Origin: CALKWS01 sp048594865
GTDB taxonomy: Bacteria > Actinomycetota > Actinomycetes > Actinomycetales > Beutenbergiaceae
Length of the DNA: 33,562 nt
Assembly (NCBI GenBank): GCA_048594865.1
Contig: JBMDWZ010000086.1
Span: 1 to 33,562 of the forward strand
Direction: 5' to 3'
The notes below the pieces were generated by a model. It made no database searches. It was not told where the DNA came from and saw only the letters and a list, made by a program, of their open reading frames with translations. The stretch's first letter is position 1; every line of letters begins with the position of its first letter. The translations under genes were made by a program, and so were the position numbers. Below, one piece after another: positions 25,856-33,562 of the stretch.

Positions 25856-28800
25856 CGCGCCTCCTCTTCGGCTCGGCGGCGGCGGGCCGGCAGCGCGAGC
25901 AGTCCGGTGAGGACCAGCACCACTGCCGAGGCGATCTGCCACGGCCGGTGTTGGTAGGGCTGGTAGGTGATCGTCAGTTCACCGGAGGCACCATCGGGGA
26001 TGATGAACTCCTGGCGCCAGGAGTCTGAGACCGAGCGCAGCGCCTGCCCACCGAGTTCCGCGCGCCAGGCGCTGGCTCGACGTTCGGACATCACGATCGT
26101 GCGTCCCTCCCCCTGATCGTTGACGTACACGGCACCGGAAGCAGGGTTCGGCGGCACGATCGCGAGCACCTGCCCGCTGCCGTCGGTGATGTGCACGCTG
26201 GCCAGGGTGGCATCGCCGGCACTGGAGCCGGTGCTGACCCGCCAGATCACGCCGCTGGAGTTCTCAGTGACCCGCTCCAAGCCCGGCACGGTGTCCAGTT
26301 GCGCGATCAGCCGGCCCCTGGCGGTGGCGTCGGTGCCGAACGTGGTGGTGGACTCCGCGGGAGGCACGATGACGACCGAGATGGCGTGTTGCCCCAGACG
26401 CGCCGCGACATCTTGGCCCGGGCCGGCGGAGAGGTCTGCAACCACAGACATCAGGTGCTCATCGGCGGCATCGGGGGCCTCGTCGTTGAGCTTGCGCAGC
26501 GCCTGCCCGATGGCGCCCACCGTGGAGGTTTGCGTCAATTGCGGCCCGTTGTCACGCCACACCTGCCCATCGACGCCCCAGGAGGTGGCGTTCAGGGCCA
26601 ACACCCGGGAGTTGTGCTCTGAGCTCTGCACGCTCAGCCCGAGCGCTGGAACCGGGTCAGCGCCGCGGTCGGCGAAGGCCATCATGTCGCCCCTAGGCTC
26701 ACCACGATCCTGGACCGCGGCCACGGTCCAAGCGACGGCCGAGCCCACGAGCGCGGCGATCACCACGGCGGTTGCCAACGAGGCCCCGATCTGGCGCCAG
26801 CCAAAGGCCTTCCCGGCCAGGGCCGAGCGCAGGCCGTGGGCACCGCTGGTGGCGGCCATCAGCAGCCCCAGCAGTAGCAGGGAGGTGCCGGGGCCGGCCC
26901 AGGCGCTGACGAATTCCTCAGCGCCGGTTTCGGTATTGGTCGCCAGCGCCACGGTGGTGCGCTGGGAGACCAGCGCAGTCGCCAGACCGACGCTCGCGAA
27001 CAGCCACCCGATCCGGGCCACTCGCCCACGCCCGCCGCTGCGGAGCAGCGCCAGGACGGCCACCACGATCACGGCCCCGGTGGCTGCCATCGTGAGGATC
27101 GCCAGGATCACGTTGCCGTCCAGGGCCGACGGCGATTGCGGCCATCCGAGGGCCGTCACCCAGGTGTCGGCTGCTTGGGACCCGAACGGTGCGCCGGGGT
27201 CTGCCAGCAGCAGGCGCCAGGCGCCGGAGTCGATCGACTGCACCGCCGAGAGCCACACCGGGGCGAGCACCACCAAGGCCGGCAGGGCCACCAGGATCAG
27301 GCGCCCACGGCGGATCGTCGCCCTGCCGCCGGCGGTCAGCGCTAAAAGCAGCAGGCACAGCAGGCCGGCGGGCAAGAGCACTGGGGCACCGGCTGTTGCG
27401 ACCGCGAAGGCCAGTCCGGCACCGGCGGCGGCGCCCAGGGACGGCGCTCGAGACATCCGCGAGATGGCCGCGGCGGTGGGCTGGTCGGCGTCTGCGTCTT
27501 CGTCAGCCGGCTCATCATCAGCCGGGTCAGCATCAGTGGCGTCATCCTCGGCCGCTTCGGCCTTCTTGGTCTCATCGGCATCGGCATCGGCATCGGCATC
27601 GGCAACGTCCGCCGCGTCGTCAGCCTCTGCTCCCTCCAACGACTCAGCGTCCTCCAACGAATCAGCGACCTCTGATGACTCGATCTTTTGTGACGACGTC
27701 GTCGGCTTCTCGGAAGACTCTGCGGGCTCATCGGAGTCCGCGGCTTGCCCATGCAGCCGCTTGGCACCGACCATCCCCGAAACGATCACGTCGCGCTGAT
27801 CTACACCCACGGCGCGCGCGATACCCAACGCCACCAGCGGCAGCGCCAGGTGCGCGATCAATGCTCCCAGTCGTCCGTCGCCGATGGCCAGCAGCAAGGG
27901 TGGTCCGAATGCCCACACCCCGGCGGCCCATGCCCGAATCCATACCGAGCGGGTGACGGCCCCGGCGGCGAACCAGGCGCCGATCGCGGCCAGCGGGATC
28001 GCCAACAGCAGCGTCAGGGCGACCGTGATCGCCATCGGCACCCCGAACCAGCCACCGGTGAGGGTGGAGAGCAGCACGAGCACGAAGCCGAACACATCAG
28101 GCGGCCCGGCATAGCCATCGCCGGTCGCGATCCAGGCGTTATTGGCCGCCTCCCACACCTCGCCAACCGGTGCATCGATCGGCAGCAACGCCCCGCCTAT
28201 CAGCGGCCCGGAGAACACCACGGGCGCGAGCGCCACCAGTGCAGCACTGAGGGACACCAGTAGCACCACGCCGAACCCGAAACGTCGCCGGCGGGCGACC
28301 GCGGCGCGTTCGGCGATCTCCAACTCACTCGGCGCGCGAGCGGCACGGCGTTCGGTGGCGGCCTGCATCCGCCGGTTCCGGCGGGCCCGCCACACCTCGC
28401 CCCAGGTGGCCTGCAACGGACGCAATCGCCTAGGTGAGATCTTTCGCGTCTTCGCCGCTCGCCGTCGGGCCTTGATGATCGACCCCGGCCGCAGCAAGGC
28501 GGCCAGCGGCGCGGCCACCTCGTCACCGGCGAGGGAGAGCTCGCTGCGCACCAAGCGCCACAACGCCCGCACGGGTCCGAGCAGCAGCGCCAGGATGGCC
28601 ACCAGCGGGCTCAGCAGGAGCGGTGAGCGCACCAGCCAGGAGTGCACCTGGGCGGTGCGCCGGGCACGAAAAGACCGCCGTGGGTCGCTGCCCACGGGCT
28701 TGCGGGTCCGTGACCCATTTTTCGCGCGCAGGCCCTGGTAGCCGGCCCGGGCGTGATGCACTTTGGCCTTGGGCGCGATGAGCACCCGCTGCCCGGCAAG

Positions 28801-29424
28801 CCGAGCCCGGCGGGAGAGGTCGATTCCGTCTCCGAACACGCCGAGCGCCGGGTCGGGACCACCGAGCCGGCGCCACAATTCGGCGTCGACGAGCATTCCG
28901 GCGGTGCCCACCGCATAGATGTCTTCACGGCCATCGTGCTGGCCCTGATCGATCTCGGTCTCATCGATGTCCCGCAAGCGTTGGCCATCGAACGTGGCCC
29001 GCACCCCCACCGAGATGAGGTGATCGGGATCGTCCCAATCGAGCTGTTTGGCTCCGATGATTCCCACCGAACTGGACTTCTCGGTGATGACCAACATCTC
29101 GGCCAAGGCGTCAGCTTGGGGCGCGGAGTCATCATGCAGCAGCCACAACCAGCCGTTGATCTCATCGTCGCTGGCGGCCAGGGTTTGGCTCACGGCCACA
29201 CCGAACATATGCGGCTCGCGCAGGTTCACCATCTGCACCGCCGAAGCCGCAGTCAGGCCGGCGTCGGCAACCAGGGCCTTTGGATCGACGTCTTCCTCGC
29301 CGGGCAGCAGCCCAATCAGCACCCGTTCGGGGGGTCTACTTTGACCCGCCAGAGCGCCAAGCGTCAGCGGAAGGAAAGGTGAATCAGCCGCGCCTACAAC
29401 AACCGCGACGACGCCTTGCGTCAT
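25852..29424 (-). CDS. GT2 glycosyltransferase fused to a large multi-pass membrane domain
   Basis: The 1190-aa product has an N-terminal GT2 domain (about 1-235) with HDDSAP (97-102) as the nucleotide-sugar or metal-binding HDD site, then GTAGMLVDAELWRRLGGPDP and a late acidic FGDGIDLSRRARLAG. A basic linker and a long hydrophobic region with more than ten membrane segments follow. Between segments lies an insert of about 95 residues (roughly 556-650) extremely rich in Asp, Glu, Ala and Ser. The C-terminal 250 residues are extracytoplasmic, with a final membrane segment and a basic tail. The architecture suggests glycan assembly or transfer at the membrane; sugar and acceptor are unknown. 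It starts 24 nt after whiB on the same strand without a visible Shine-Dalgarno. Coupling to DUF5719 is by ATGA. Confidence 0.88.
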   Translation of the reverse strand: MTQGVVAVVVGAADSPFLPLTLGALAGQSRPPERVLIGLLPGEEDVDPKALVADAGLTAASAVQMVNLREPHMFGVAVSQTLAASDDEINGWLWLLHDDSAPQADALAEMLVITEKSSSVGIIGAKQLDWDDPDHLISVGVRATFDGQRLRDIDETEIDQGQHDGREDIYAVGTAGMLVDAELWRRLGGPDPALGVFGDGIDLSRRARLAGQRVLIAPKAKVHHARAGYQGLRAKNGSRTRKPVGSDPRRSFRARRTAQVHSWLVRSPLLLSPLVAILALLLGPVRALWRLVRSELSLAGDEVAAPLAALLRPGSIIKARRRAAKTRKISPRRLRPLQATWGEVWRARRNRRMQAATERRAARAPSELEIAERAAVARRRRFGFGVVLLVSLSAALVALAPVVFSGPLIGGALLPIDAPVGEVWEAANNAWIATGDGYAGPPDVFGFVLVLLSTLTGGWFGVPMAITVALTLLLAIPLAAIGAWFAAGAVTRSVWIRAWAAGVWAFGPPLLLAIGDGRLGALIAHLALPLVALGIARAVGVDQRDVIVSGMVGAKRLHGQAADSDEPAESSEKPTTSSQKIESSEVADSLEDAESLEGAEADDAADVADADADADADETKKAEAAEDDATDADPADDEPADEDADADQPTAAAISRMSRAPSLGAAAGAGLAFAVATAGAPVLLPAGLLCLLLLALTAGGRATIRRGRLILVALPALVVLAPVWLSAVQSIDSGAWRLLLADPGAPFGSQAADTWVTALGWPQSPSALDGNVILAILTMAATGAVIVVAVLALLRSGGRGRVARIGWLFASVGLATALVSQRTTVALATNTETGAEEFVSAWAGPGTSLLLLGLLMAATSGAHGLRSALAGKAFGWRQIGASLATAVVIAALVGSAVAWTVAAVQDRGEPRGDMMAFADRGADPVPALGLSVQSSEHNSRVLALNATSWGVDGQVWRDNGPQLTQTSTVGAIGQALRKLNDEAPDAADEHLMSVVADLSAGPGQDVAARLGQHAISVVIVPPAESTTTFGTDATARGRLIAQLDTVPGLERVTENSSGVIWRVSTGSSAGDATLASVHITDGSGQVLAIVPPNPASGAVYVNDQGEGRTIVMSERRASAWRAELGGQALRSVSDSWRQEFIIPDGASGELTITYQPYQHRPWQIASAVVLVLTGLLALPARRRRAEEEAR
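27574..27603 (+). repeat. Hexanucleotide tandem repeat in the acidic insert of the glycosyltransferase
   Basis: ATCGGC is repeated five times without error from 27574 to 27603. On the coding (minus) strand this encodes Ala-Asp repeats within the acidic insert. It is a likely slippage site that changes insert length in frame. Confidence 0.85.
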
Positions 29425-29448
29425 TGAGGAGTACTCAGGGACATCGCT

Positions 29449-29742
29449 CTAGATAGCGCGGCGCTTGAGCTTGCGGCGTTCGCGTTCGGACAGGCCGCCC
29501 CAGATTCCGAATCGTTCGTCATTAGCAAGGGCGTACTCCAGGCACTCCGAGCGCACGTCACACGACACGCACACGCGCTTCGCCTCACGGGTAGATCCGC
29601 CCTTTTCGGGGAAGAAGGCCTCGGGGTCGGTTTGGGCGCACAGGGCACGCTCCTGCCAACCGAGGGCACCTTCGTCCTCATCGGCGAAGGCATCGAACAC
29701 CAGCGGCGCATCCACGCGTGGGGTCGGCCCAGTCGGTGCCAT
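29449..29742 (-). CDS. whiB: WhiB-family iron-sulfur transcriptional regulator (WhiB/WhiB2 type)
   Basis: WhiB proteins bind a [4Fe-4S] cluster and regulate transcription with the principal sigma factor; WhiB of Streptomyces and WhiB2 (WhmD) of mycobacteria control sporulation septation or division. The 97-aa product has cluster cysteines C35, C58, C61 and C67 (ALCAQTDPEAFFPEKGGSTREAK, VCVSCDVRSEC). It has the GIWGG turn (79-83) and a basic tail RKLKRRAI for DNA contact. The core matches WhiB/WhiB2 very closely. ATG 29742 (MAPTGPTPR) fits family length; a GTG at 29781 would add 13 residues. A strong sigma-A-like promoter lies upstream. Confidence 0.95.
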   Translation of the reverse strand: MAPTGPTPRVDAPLVFDAFADEDEGALGWQERALCAQTDPEAFFPEKGGSTREAKRVCVSCDVRSECLEYALANDERFGIWGGLSERERRKLKRRAI

Positions 29743-29836
29743 GCCATCCGTTAGAGGCCCCTCGCCCAGGATGTTCCACACAGTCGGTCCCCAATCTGGT
29801 TACGGTTTAGCGACGCTGCCGCCGTTCGTTGAGTAA

Positions 29837-29866
29837 ATTACACGCGTGTTATCCCCCTAAAGTCAA
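29837..29866 (-). promoter_or_regulatory. Strong vegetative promoter of whiB with overlapping palindrome
   Basis: On the minus strand TTGACT (29866-29861), an 18-nt spacer and TGTAAT (29842-29837) each match the -35/-10 consensus in five of six bases, the best promoter I see in the window. The start point would fall near 29830, giving a leader of about 88 nt to ATG 29742. The perfect palindrome ACACGCGTGT (29840-29849) overlaps the -10 and inner spacer, an ideal repressor position. Confidence 0.65.
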
Positions 29867-29935
29867 GCCCAGGCGTGATATTGCATGAACTGGCGCACTG
29901 TGCATTGGCGGCAACTTCGCCGCCCGAGGAGCACC

Positions 29936-29948
29936 TAGGCTGGTCCAA
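29936..29948 (+). promoter_or_regulatory. -10 hexamer placed for a leaderless TIGR03089 transcript
   Basis: TAGGCT (29936-29941) fits the actinobacterial TANNNT -10 and ends 6 nt before ATG 29948, so transcription would begin at the A of the start codon. No Shine-Dalgarno lies at normal distance. Motif and spacing are seen; the start site is inferred. Confidence 0.45.
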
Positions 29949-30601
29949 TGCGTGACGTCGTTGACCTCATCTCACACTGGCAGCCCACCCCTGCCCCGGC
30001 GCTGACCTGGTACGGAGACGGCGAACGGGTGGAACTATCGGGCAGGGTTGCCTCGAACTGGGTCATCAAGGCGGCCAATTTGCTGACCGACGAAGGCCTC
30101 GACTCGGCCGATCAGGCCTTGCTCGTCGACCTGCCGGTGCATTGGCGGGCGCTGGTGTGGGGCCTGGCCGGCTGGTTGGTCGGCGCCCGGGTGGAGTTCG
30201 GGTCGCGAATCTCACACCCCGGCGGGTCCGCGGGGCCGTTTGACGCCGTCGTCACCGACGCCCCGGATGAGGCACCCGAGGCCGACTTGGTGATCGCCGT
30301 CGCCCTTGGAGCGTTCGCGATGAGCGCCGGGGACGGCCTGCCGCCAGGTGTCATGGACGGTTCGGCCGAACTCATGACCCACCCCGATGTGTTGATGGGC
30401 CCACCGAACGCGACCGACCTGTCCCAGATCGCCGGCGAACGGTCGGGGGAAGCGCAGCGGGTGCTCTTGCGGACCCAGGACCCAGCCGTGGTGCGATCGG
30501 CACTGGCGGTCTGGCTCGACGGCGGTTCGCTGGTGCTCGTGGGCGACGGCGAATCCGACCTCGATCAGATTGCGTCGAGCGAGGGCGCTACTCGCCCCTA
30601 G
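29948..30601 (+). CDS. TIGR03089 family protein
   Basis: A 217-aa protein matching the actinobacterial TIGR03089 family: TWYGDGERVELSGRVASNWVIKAANLL and later FDAVVTDAPDEAPEADLVIAVALGAF. The family resembles the N-terminal part of AMP-binding (acyl-adenylate) enzymes but is too short to be a complete synthetase and lacks the phosphate-binding and C-terminal catalytic motifs. Its function is unknown. It is divergent from whiB. The last 14 bp overlap the 3' end of the convergent VOC gene (30588-30601). Confidence 0.82.
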   Translation: MRDVVDLISHWQPTPAPALTWYGDGERVELSGRVASNWVIKAANLLTDEGLDSADQALLVDLPVHWRALVWGLAGWLVGARVEFGSRISHPGGSAGPFDAVVTDAPDEAPEADLVIAVALGAFAMSAGDGLPPGVMDGSAELMTHPDVLMGPPNATDLSQIAGERSGEAQRVLLRTQDPAVVRSALAVWLDGGSLVLVGDGESDLDQIASSEGATRP

Positions 30602-31568
30602 CGGCTGCGCTGCCCTTGGCAACCGACAGCACCACCGCAGTCCCCCACGGGTCATCGACGGCCAGGCTGGCGCCGTCGTCCTTGATCTCAATTCCGCGCG
30701 CGAGCAGTCGCCTCTTGGCGGCCTCGAGATCCTCGCGCTGCGGTACGGAGATGGCCACCTTGCCCAGGCCGAGGGTTTCCCCGCGCAGGCCGGCGCCGAC
30801 ACTGTTCCAGGTGTTCATCGCCATGTGGTGGTGGTAGCCGCCGGCGGACACGAACAGCGCGCCCGGCACCGAGGTGGTCACCTCAAAGCCGAGCAGACCG
30901 GAGTAGAAGTCTTGGGCGCTTGCCAGGTCTCCGACCTGCAGGTGCACGTGCCCCACGGACGCGGCCGCATCCAAGTCGGTGTCGCTGGAGGACTCAGACA
31001 GGTGGGTGGCGAGGTAACGCTGGGCATCCAGGGGCTTGGAGTACATCCGCAGGGTGCCGTTTACGTACTCCCATTGCTCCCGCGGCCGGTCCATGTACAG
31101 TTCGATGCCGTTGCCCTCGGGATCGGTGAAGTAGAACGCGTTGGACACCCCGTGGTCGGCGCTGCCCACGTAGTGGGACTGCGGGTGGCGGGCGGCGCTG
31201 TAGACGGCAGCGGCCAGGCTGCGATGGTCGGCGAACAGCAGCGCGGTGTGGAACAGGCCTGCCTCGTTGCGCCGCGGGCGCGGCAAGCCGGGGGCGCTCT
31301 TGAGGATCACCAGGGGTGTAGCGCCGCGGCCCAAAACCGCCCCGGATCCGGTGTCGCTCAGGATGTTCAGCCCCAGGGCGGCGCTGTAGTAGTCGCGCAG
31401 CGCGGGCAGGTCGGAGGCGTGCAGGGTGATGGCGTCCATGTGGGTGGCTGCGGACAGCACGTCTCCGGCGGCACGGCGCACCTTGGAGCGCTCGACGTCC
31501 AGGACGGCCCCCTCGGGCCGACCGACGACGACGTCACTCGTTCGGCGTGCATCGCTAGTGGTTGTCAT
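30588..31568 (-). CDS. Two-domain VOC protein, catechol-2,3-dioxygenase (CatE)-like
   Basis: A 326-aa protein with two vicinal-oxygen-chelate modules. The first (about 45-165) has THMDAITLHASDLPALRDYYSAALGL, HTALLF and GNGIELYMDRPREQW. The second (about 195-320) has VGHVHLQVGDLASAQDFYSGLLGF and GGYHHHMAMNTWNS. Histidines and Glu at these spots form the Fe(II)/metal site of extradiol dioxygenases, and the pattern is closest to CatE-type catechol 2,3-dioxygenases of quinone or catechol defence. The substrate is not proven. ATG 31568 has GAGG 8 nt upstream; ATG 31574 is too close to it. An AT-rich dyad upstream suggests MarR-type control. Confidence 0.85.
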   Translation of the reverse strand: MTTTSDARRTSDVVVGRPEGAVLDVERSKVRRAAGDVLSAATHMDAITLHASDLPALRDYYSAALGLNILSDTGSGAVLGRGATPLVILKSAPGLPRPRRNEAGLFHTALLFADHRSLAAAVYSAARHPQSHYVGSADHGVSNAFYFTDPEGNGIELYMDRPREQWEYVNGTLRMYSKPLDAQRYLATHLSESSSDTDLDAAASVGHVHLQVGDLASAQDFYSGLLGFEVTTSVPGALFVSAGGYHHHMAMNTWNSVGAGLRGETLGLGKVAISVPQREDLEAAKRRLLARGIEIKDDGASLAVDDPWGTAVVLSVAKGSAAARGE

Positions 31569-31585
31569 GGCCATCACCTCAAGTA

Positions 31586-31606
31586 GTTGTAGTTTCAACC
31601 ATCTTA
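31586..31606 (-). promoter_or_regulatory. VOC promoter with MarR-like operator dyad
   Basis: GTTG-TAGTTT-CAAC (31586-31599) is an inverted repeat in an unusually AT-rich patch. Upstream on the minus strand TAAGAT (31606-31601) fits a TANNNT -10, placing the transcription start inside the dyad. This geometry is typical of repression by a MarR-type regulator; no such regulator gene is in the window. No clear -35 is present. Confidence 0.45.
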
Positions 31607-31639
31607 CGCCGTTGCCGGCGACTTGGGAAGCCGGGCCGA

Positions 31640-31654
31640 TACGCTCCTGGTGTG
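31640..31654 (+). promoter_or_regulatory. -10 hexamer placed for a leaderless CPBP transcript
   Basis: TACGCT (31640-31645) ends 6 nt before GTG 31652, the same geometry as at TIGR03089. It supports GTG 31652 as the CPBP start. No Shine-Dalgarno is visible. Confidence 0.45.
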
Positions 31655-32521
31655 ACGACGCCCCGCGGCCCGGTGATGGGGTCCCGCCGATGGATCGCCC
31701 CAGTCTCAGCGGTGTTGGCGGTGATGGCCTTGTGGGGGTGGTGGGAATCGGGCACCGAGGAGTTCTTCGCTGCCACAGTGCCCGCACTGGCATCTGGTGG
31801 GATGACGATCGCCATCCTCGGGTGCTTGACGGCGGCACTCGCCTGGCGCCGGGCGGTGAGCCGTCGGGACATGCTGATCGCCGCAGCACTGGTGCTCATC
31901 AGTTTTTTCGTCCACGCGATGCCACCAGCCGGGGTGTTTGCGAATCAGGGGTGGAACTGGCAAGGCAAGACCTTCGAGCTCATCTGGCTCGGAGTTCTGC
32001 TGGCCCTTCTCACCCGGGACGAGCGCCGCCAGGTAGGCATCGCTCGACCCGTCGCTGGGAGCCTACGGCCGGCACTTCTGGCGATCGCCGTGGTGTTCGT
32101 TGCGCAGTGCGCGCTGGTGGTTGTTGCCCTTGGACTTGGTGATGACAGTTTCGCGCACTCGGGGACGGTCGAGCGCTTGCTCTTCGACGCCGGCCACGCC
32201 AATCTCGTTGAAGAGTTGCTGTGGCGCGGGCTGCTGCTGGCGATCCTGGATCGGGCGCTCGGTGCCAGATGGCGACTCTTCGGCGCACGCGTGGGCTGGG
32301 GGCTGATCATCACGAGCCTGGGATTCGGTCTGATCCACGGCCTGCTCATCACCCAAGATGGCTTGGTCTTTGCCCCGGACCAGATCATCATGACCGGCGT
32401 GCTGGGCGCCTTCTTCTGTTGGGTTCGGGCGCGCACCGGATCGGTGTGGATGGCCTATCTGGCGCATTGCGCACCCGAGTTGGCCATCCATGCCGGGATC
32501 GGTGTGGCCGCGATCGTGTGA
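31652..32521 (+). CDS. CPBP-family intramembrane glutamic protease-like protein
   Basis: A 289-aa membrane protein of the CPBP (CAAX protease and bacteriocin-processing, Abi) family. Motif 1 is EELLWR (187-192), with the two catalytic glutamates and arginine. Motif 2 is FGLIHG (225-230) with H229, and a third histidine segment is LAHCAPELAIH. About eight hydrophobic segments are visible. The catalytic set is complete, so protease activity is plausible; the substrate is unknown. GTG 31652 is chosen for the TACGCT hexamer 6 nt upstream; ATG 31676 is the alternative. It diverges from the VOC gene by 83 bp. Confidence 0.82.
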   Translation: MTTPRGPVMGSRRWIAPVSAVLAVMALWGWWESGTEEFFAATVPALASGGMTIAILGCLTAALAWRRAVSRRDMLIAAALVLISFFVHAMPPAGVFANQGWNWQGKTFELIWLGVLLALLTRDERRQVGIARPVAGSLRPALLAIAVVFVAQCALVVVALGLGDDSFAHSGTVERLLFDAGHANLVEELLWRGLLLAILDRALGARWRLFGARVGWGLIITSLGFGLIHGLLITQDGLVFAPDQIIMTGVLGAFFCWVRARTGSVWMAYLAHCAPELAIHAGIGVAAIV

Positions 32522-32557
32522 CACGGCTGGAGCGGGATTCGACGTGGGAGTGTGACC

Positions 32558-33562
32558 TTAGGAGGCAGTGCGTTGCACCGCGAGCGCCGTCAGCGCCGCC
32601 CGGTCGGCTTTGTTTGCACCGGTGAGCGGCATGGCATCCAGGAACCACACCCGGCGCGGGTGGGCGTAGGGCTCCAAGTGCTTCAGGGCGTGGGCCTTGG
32701 CCTCCTCCTCACTCACACTCTCCCCCGGGCGCAGCACCACAAAGGCCACCGGTTTGTGGGCCTTGATCGGATCGGGCACCGGAACCACCACGGCCTCCTG
32801 GATAGCCGGATGAGACTCCAGGGCCTGCTCCACCGGCCTGGGGTAGACGTTCTCTCCCCCGGAGGCGAACATGTCATCCTCGCGTCCGGCGAAGAAGTAG
32901 AAGCCGTCCTCATCGACGAAGAACAGGTCCTTGGTGTGGTGGTAGCCGTCGTAGGTGACCGGGGGCACCAGGTCCGGGCGGTAGTGGTATCCGCTCATCA
33001 GCGCCGGACTCCGCAGTTCCAACACACCGGTACCTTCGGTGGCCCGGCCGTGAGCATCGACCAGCCGCACGTCCACGGCCGGGTGCGGCACCCCCACCGA
33101 GCCGGCAGGGGTCGGTAGACCCTCGGGGTGCGGCGCGAAGGCCACCGGCCCCGATTCGGTGGTGCCGAACCCGTGGCGAACGTCGGCGTTTGCGAAGGTC
33201 TCTTCCAGGCGTGCGATGAGATCCCAGGTCGCCGGCGCCGAGCCCAGGTAGATGGCAGAGACGCTGGTGAGGTCGGCCGCGGCGATCTCCTGCGGTTTGC
33301 GCAGCAGCAGCTCGAACATCGGCGCCACCCCACTGAGCCGGGTGATGCGTTGATCGTTGATGACCGTGAGATAGGCCGAGGCCTCAAAGCGTGGCAGGAA
33401 GAACAGCTGGGCTCCGGCATACAACCCGCGCTGGGAATTGCTGAGCGCGTTCATGTGGAACAGCGGGGCACTGATCAAAATCCGTTCGGCGCCCGGCGCA
33501 CACGGCACCGCAAGTTGGTCGATCACCCAGGAGTGGCTGGCGTGTGACAGTCGCACACCCTT
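32558..33562 (-). CDS. Acyl-CoA synthetase / AMP-binding enzyme, N-terminus beyond the window
   Basis: The visible 334 residues are the C-terminal two-thirds of an adenylate-forming enzyme. They begin inside the phosphate-binding loop (KGVRLSHASHSW, normally preceded by the Ser/Thr/Gly-rich P-loop). Further motifs are GFGTTESGPVAF (aromatic-adenine motif), TKDLFFVDEDGFYFFAGREDDM (core ATP-binding and hinge) and GANKADRAAL with the catalytic lysine. The enzyme should activate a carboxylic acid as acyl-AMP and usually transfer it to CoA; chain length and type are not readable. The reading frame continues unbroken to the window edge, so the gene is partial only because the window ends. It is convergent with the CPBP gene, 36 bp apart. 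Confidence 0.92.
   Translation of the reverse strand, partial: KGVRLSHASHSWVIDQLAVPCAPGAERILISAPLFHMNALSNSQRGLYAGAQLFFLPRFEASAYLTVINDQRITRLSGVAPMFELLLRKPQEIAAADLTSVSAIYLGSAPATWDLIARLEETFANADVRHGFGTTESGPVAFAPHPEGLPTPAGSVGVPHPAVDVRLVDAHGRATEGTGVLELRSPALMSGYHYRPDLVPPVTYDGYHHTKDLFFVDEDGFYFFAGREDDMFASGGENVYPRPVEQALESHPAIQEAVVVPVPDPIKAHKPVAFVVLRPGESVSEEEAKAHALKHLEPYAHPRRVWFLDAMPLTGANKADRAALTALAVQRTAS

Noticed and set aside
26120..27799. Long plus-strand reading frame opposite the glycosyltransferase
   Set aside because: Ala/Ser/Arg-rich shadow with no domain; the minus strand encodes a clear GT2 membrane protein.

Overview
The window is a high-GC, densely packed stretch of a Gram-positive actinomycete chromosome (Actinomycetota, probably near Micrococcales or Mycobacteriales; the genus cannot be fixed from sequence alone). 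The evidence is a WhiB-family gene, the mtrA-mtrB-lpqB set, long HPF, comF and an actinobacterial-type secA with a basic C-terminal tail instead of a zinc-binding tail. From memory, the order secA / hpf / comF / lpqB / mtrB / mtrA ... ahcY ... manB / DUF3499 / zincin-like / whiB matches the Mycobacterium tuberculosis Rv3240c-Rv3260c neighbourhood. This is core chromosome. I see no IS element, prophage, CRISPR, tRNA or rRNA.

Layout. Positions 1-196 are non-coding: a strong hairpin and a composite array of 20-bp direct and inverted repeats downstream of secA. Then on the minus strand come secA, a YcaQ-like winged-helix glycosylase, hpf, comF, lpqB, mtrB and mtrA (197-10548). A divergent plus-strand operon follows (10666-16361): a multi-pass membrane protein, DUF4129, DUF4350, a MoxR ATPase and DUF58, joined by overlapping stop and start codons. 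A SpoIIM-like gene (-) and an RDD gene (+) diverge with start codons 2 bp apart. Next are ahcY (-), a MalY/PatB-type aminotransferase (+), a Trm112-like small protein and a phosphomannomutase (-), DUF3499 (-), a zincin-like protein (+), a 42-aa small gene (-), and a DUF5719 / large glycosyltransferase / whiB run (-). The right end has TIGR03089 (+), a two-domain VOC dioxygenase (-), a CPBP protease (+) and an acyl-CoA synthetase cut off by the window edge.

How the genes fit together. The left half concerns envelope export and sensing: SecA translocase, and MtrAB with its lipoprotein LpqB. The MoxR-DUF58-DUF4129-DUF4350-SpoIIM-RDD block is a widespread but poorly understood envelope-associated set. 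The right half concerns mannose activation (ManB), surface glycan assembly (GT2 fusion plus DUF5719), methyl-cycle maintenance (AhcY) and developmental or division control (WhiB).

I do not see a clearly new multi-gene system. The most striking anomaly is that the otherwise canonical SecA lacks its Walker B acidic residues: the family DEVD reads YVVY, with a fourth change (I to F) two residues on. The other main leads are the 20-bp repeat palindrome downstream of secA, a 16-bp-periodic cluster of DnaA-box-like sites between lpqB and comF, dyads at the whiB and VOC promoters, a short gene with a good ribosome-binding site, and repeated TANNNT hexamers 6-9 nt before start codons that suggest leaderless mRNAs.
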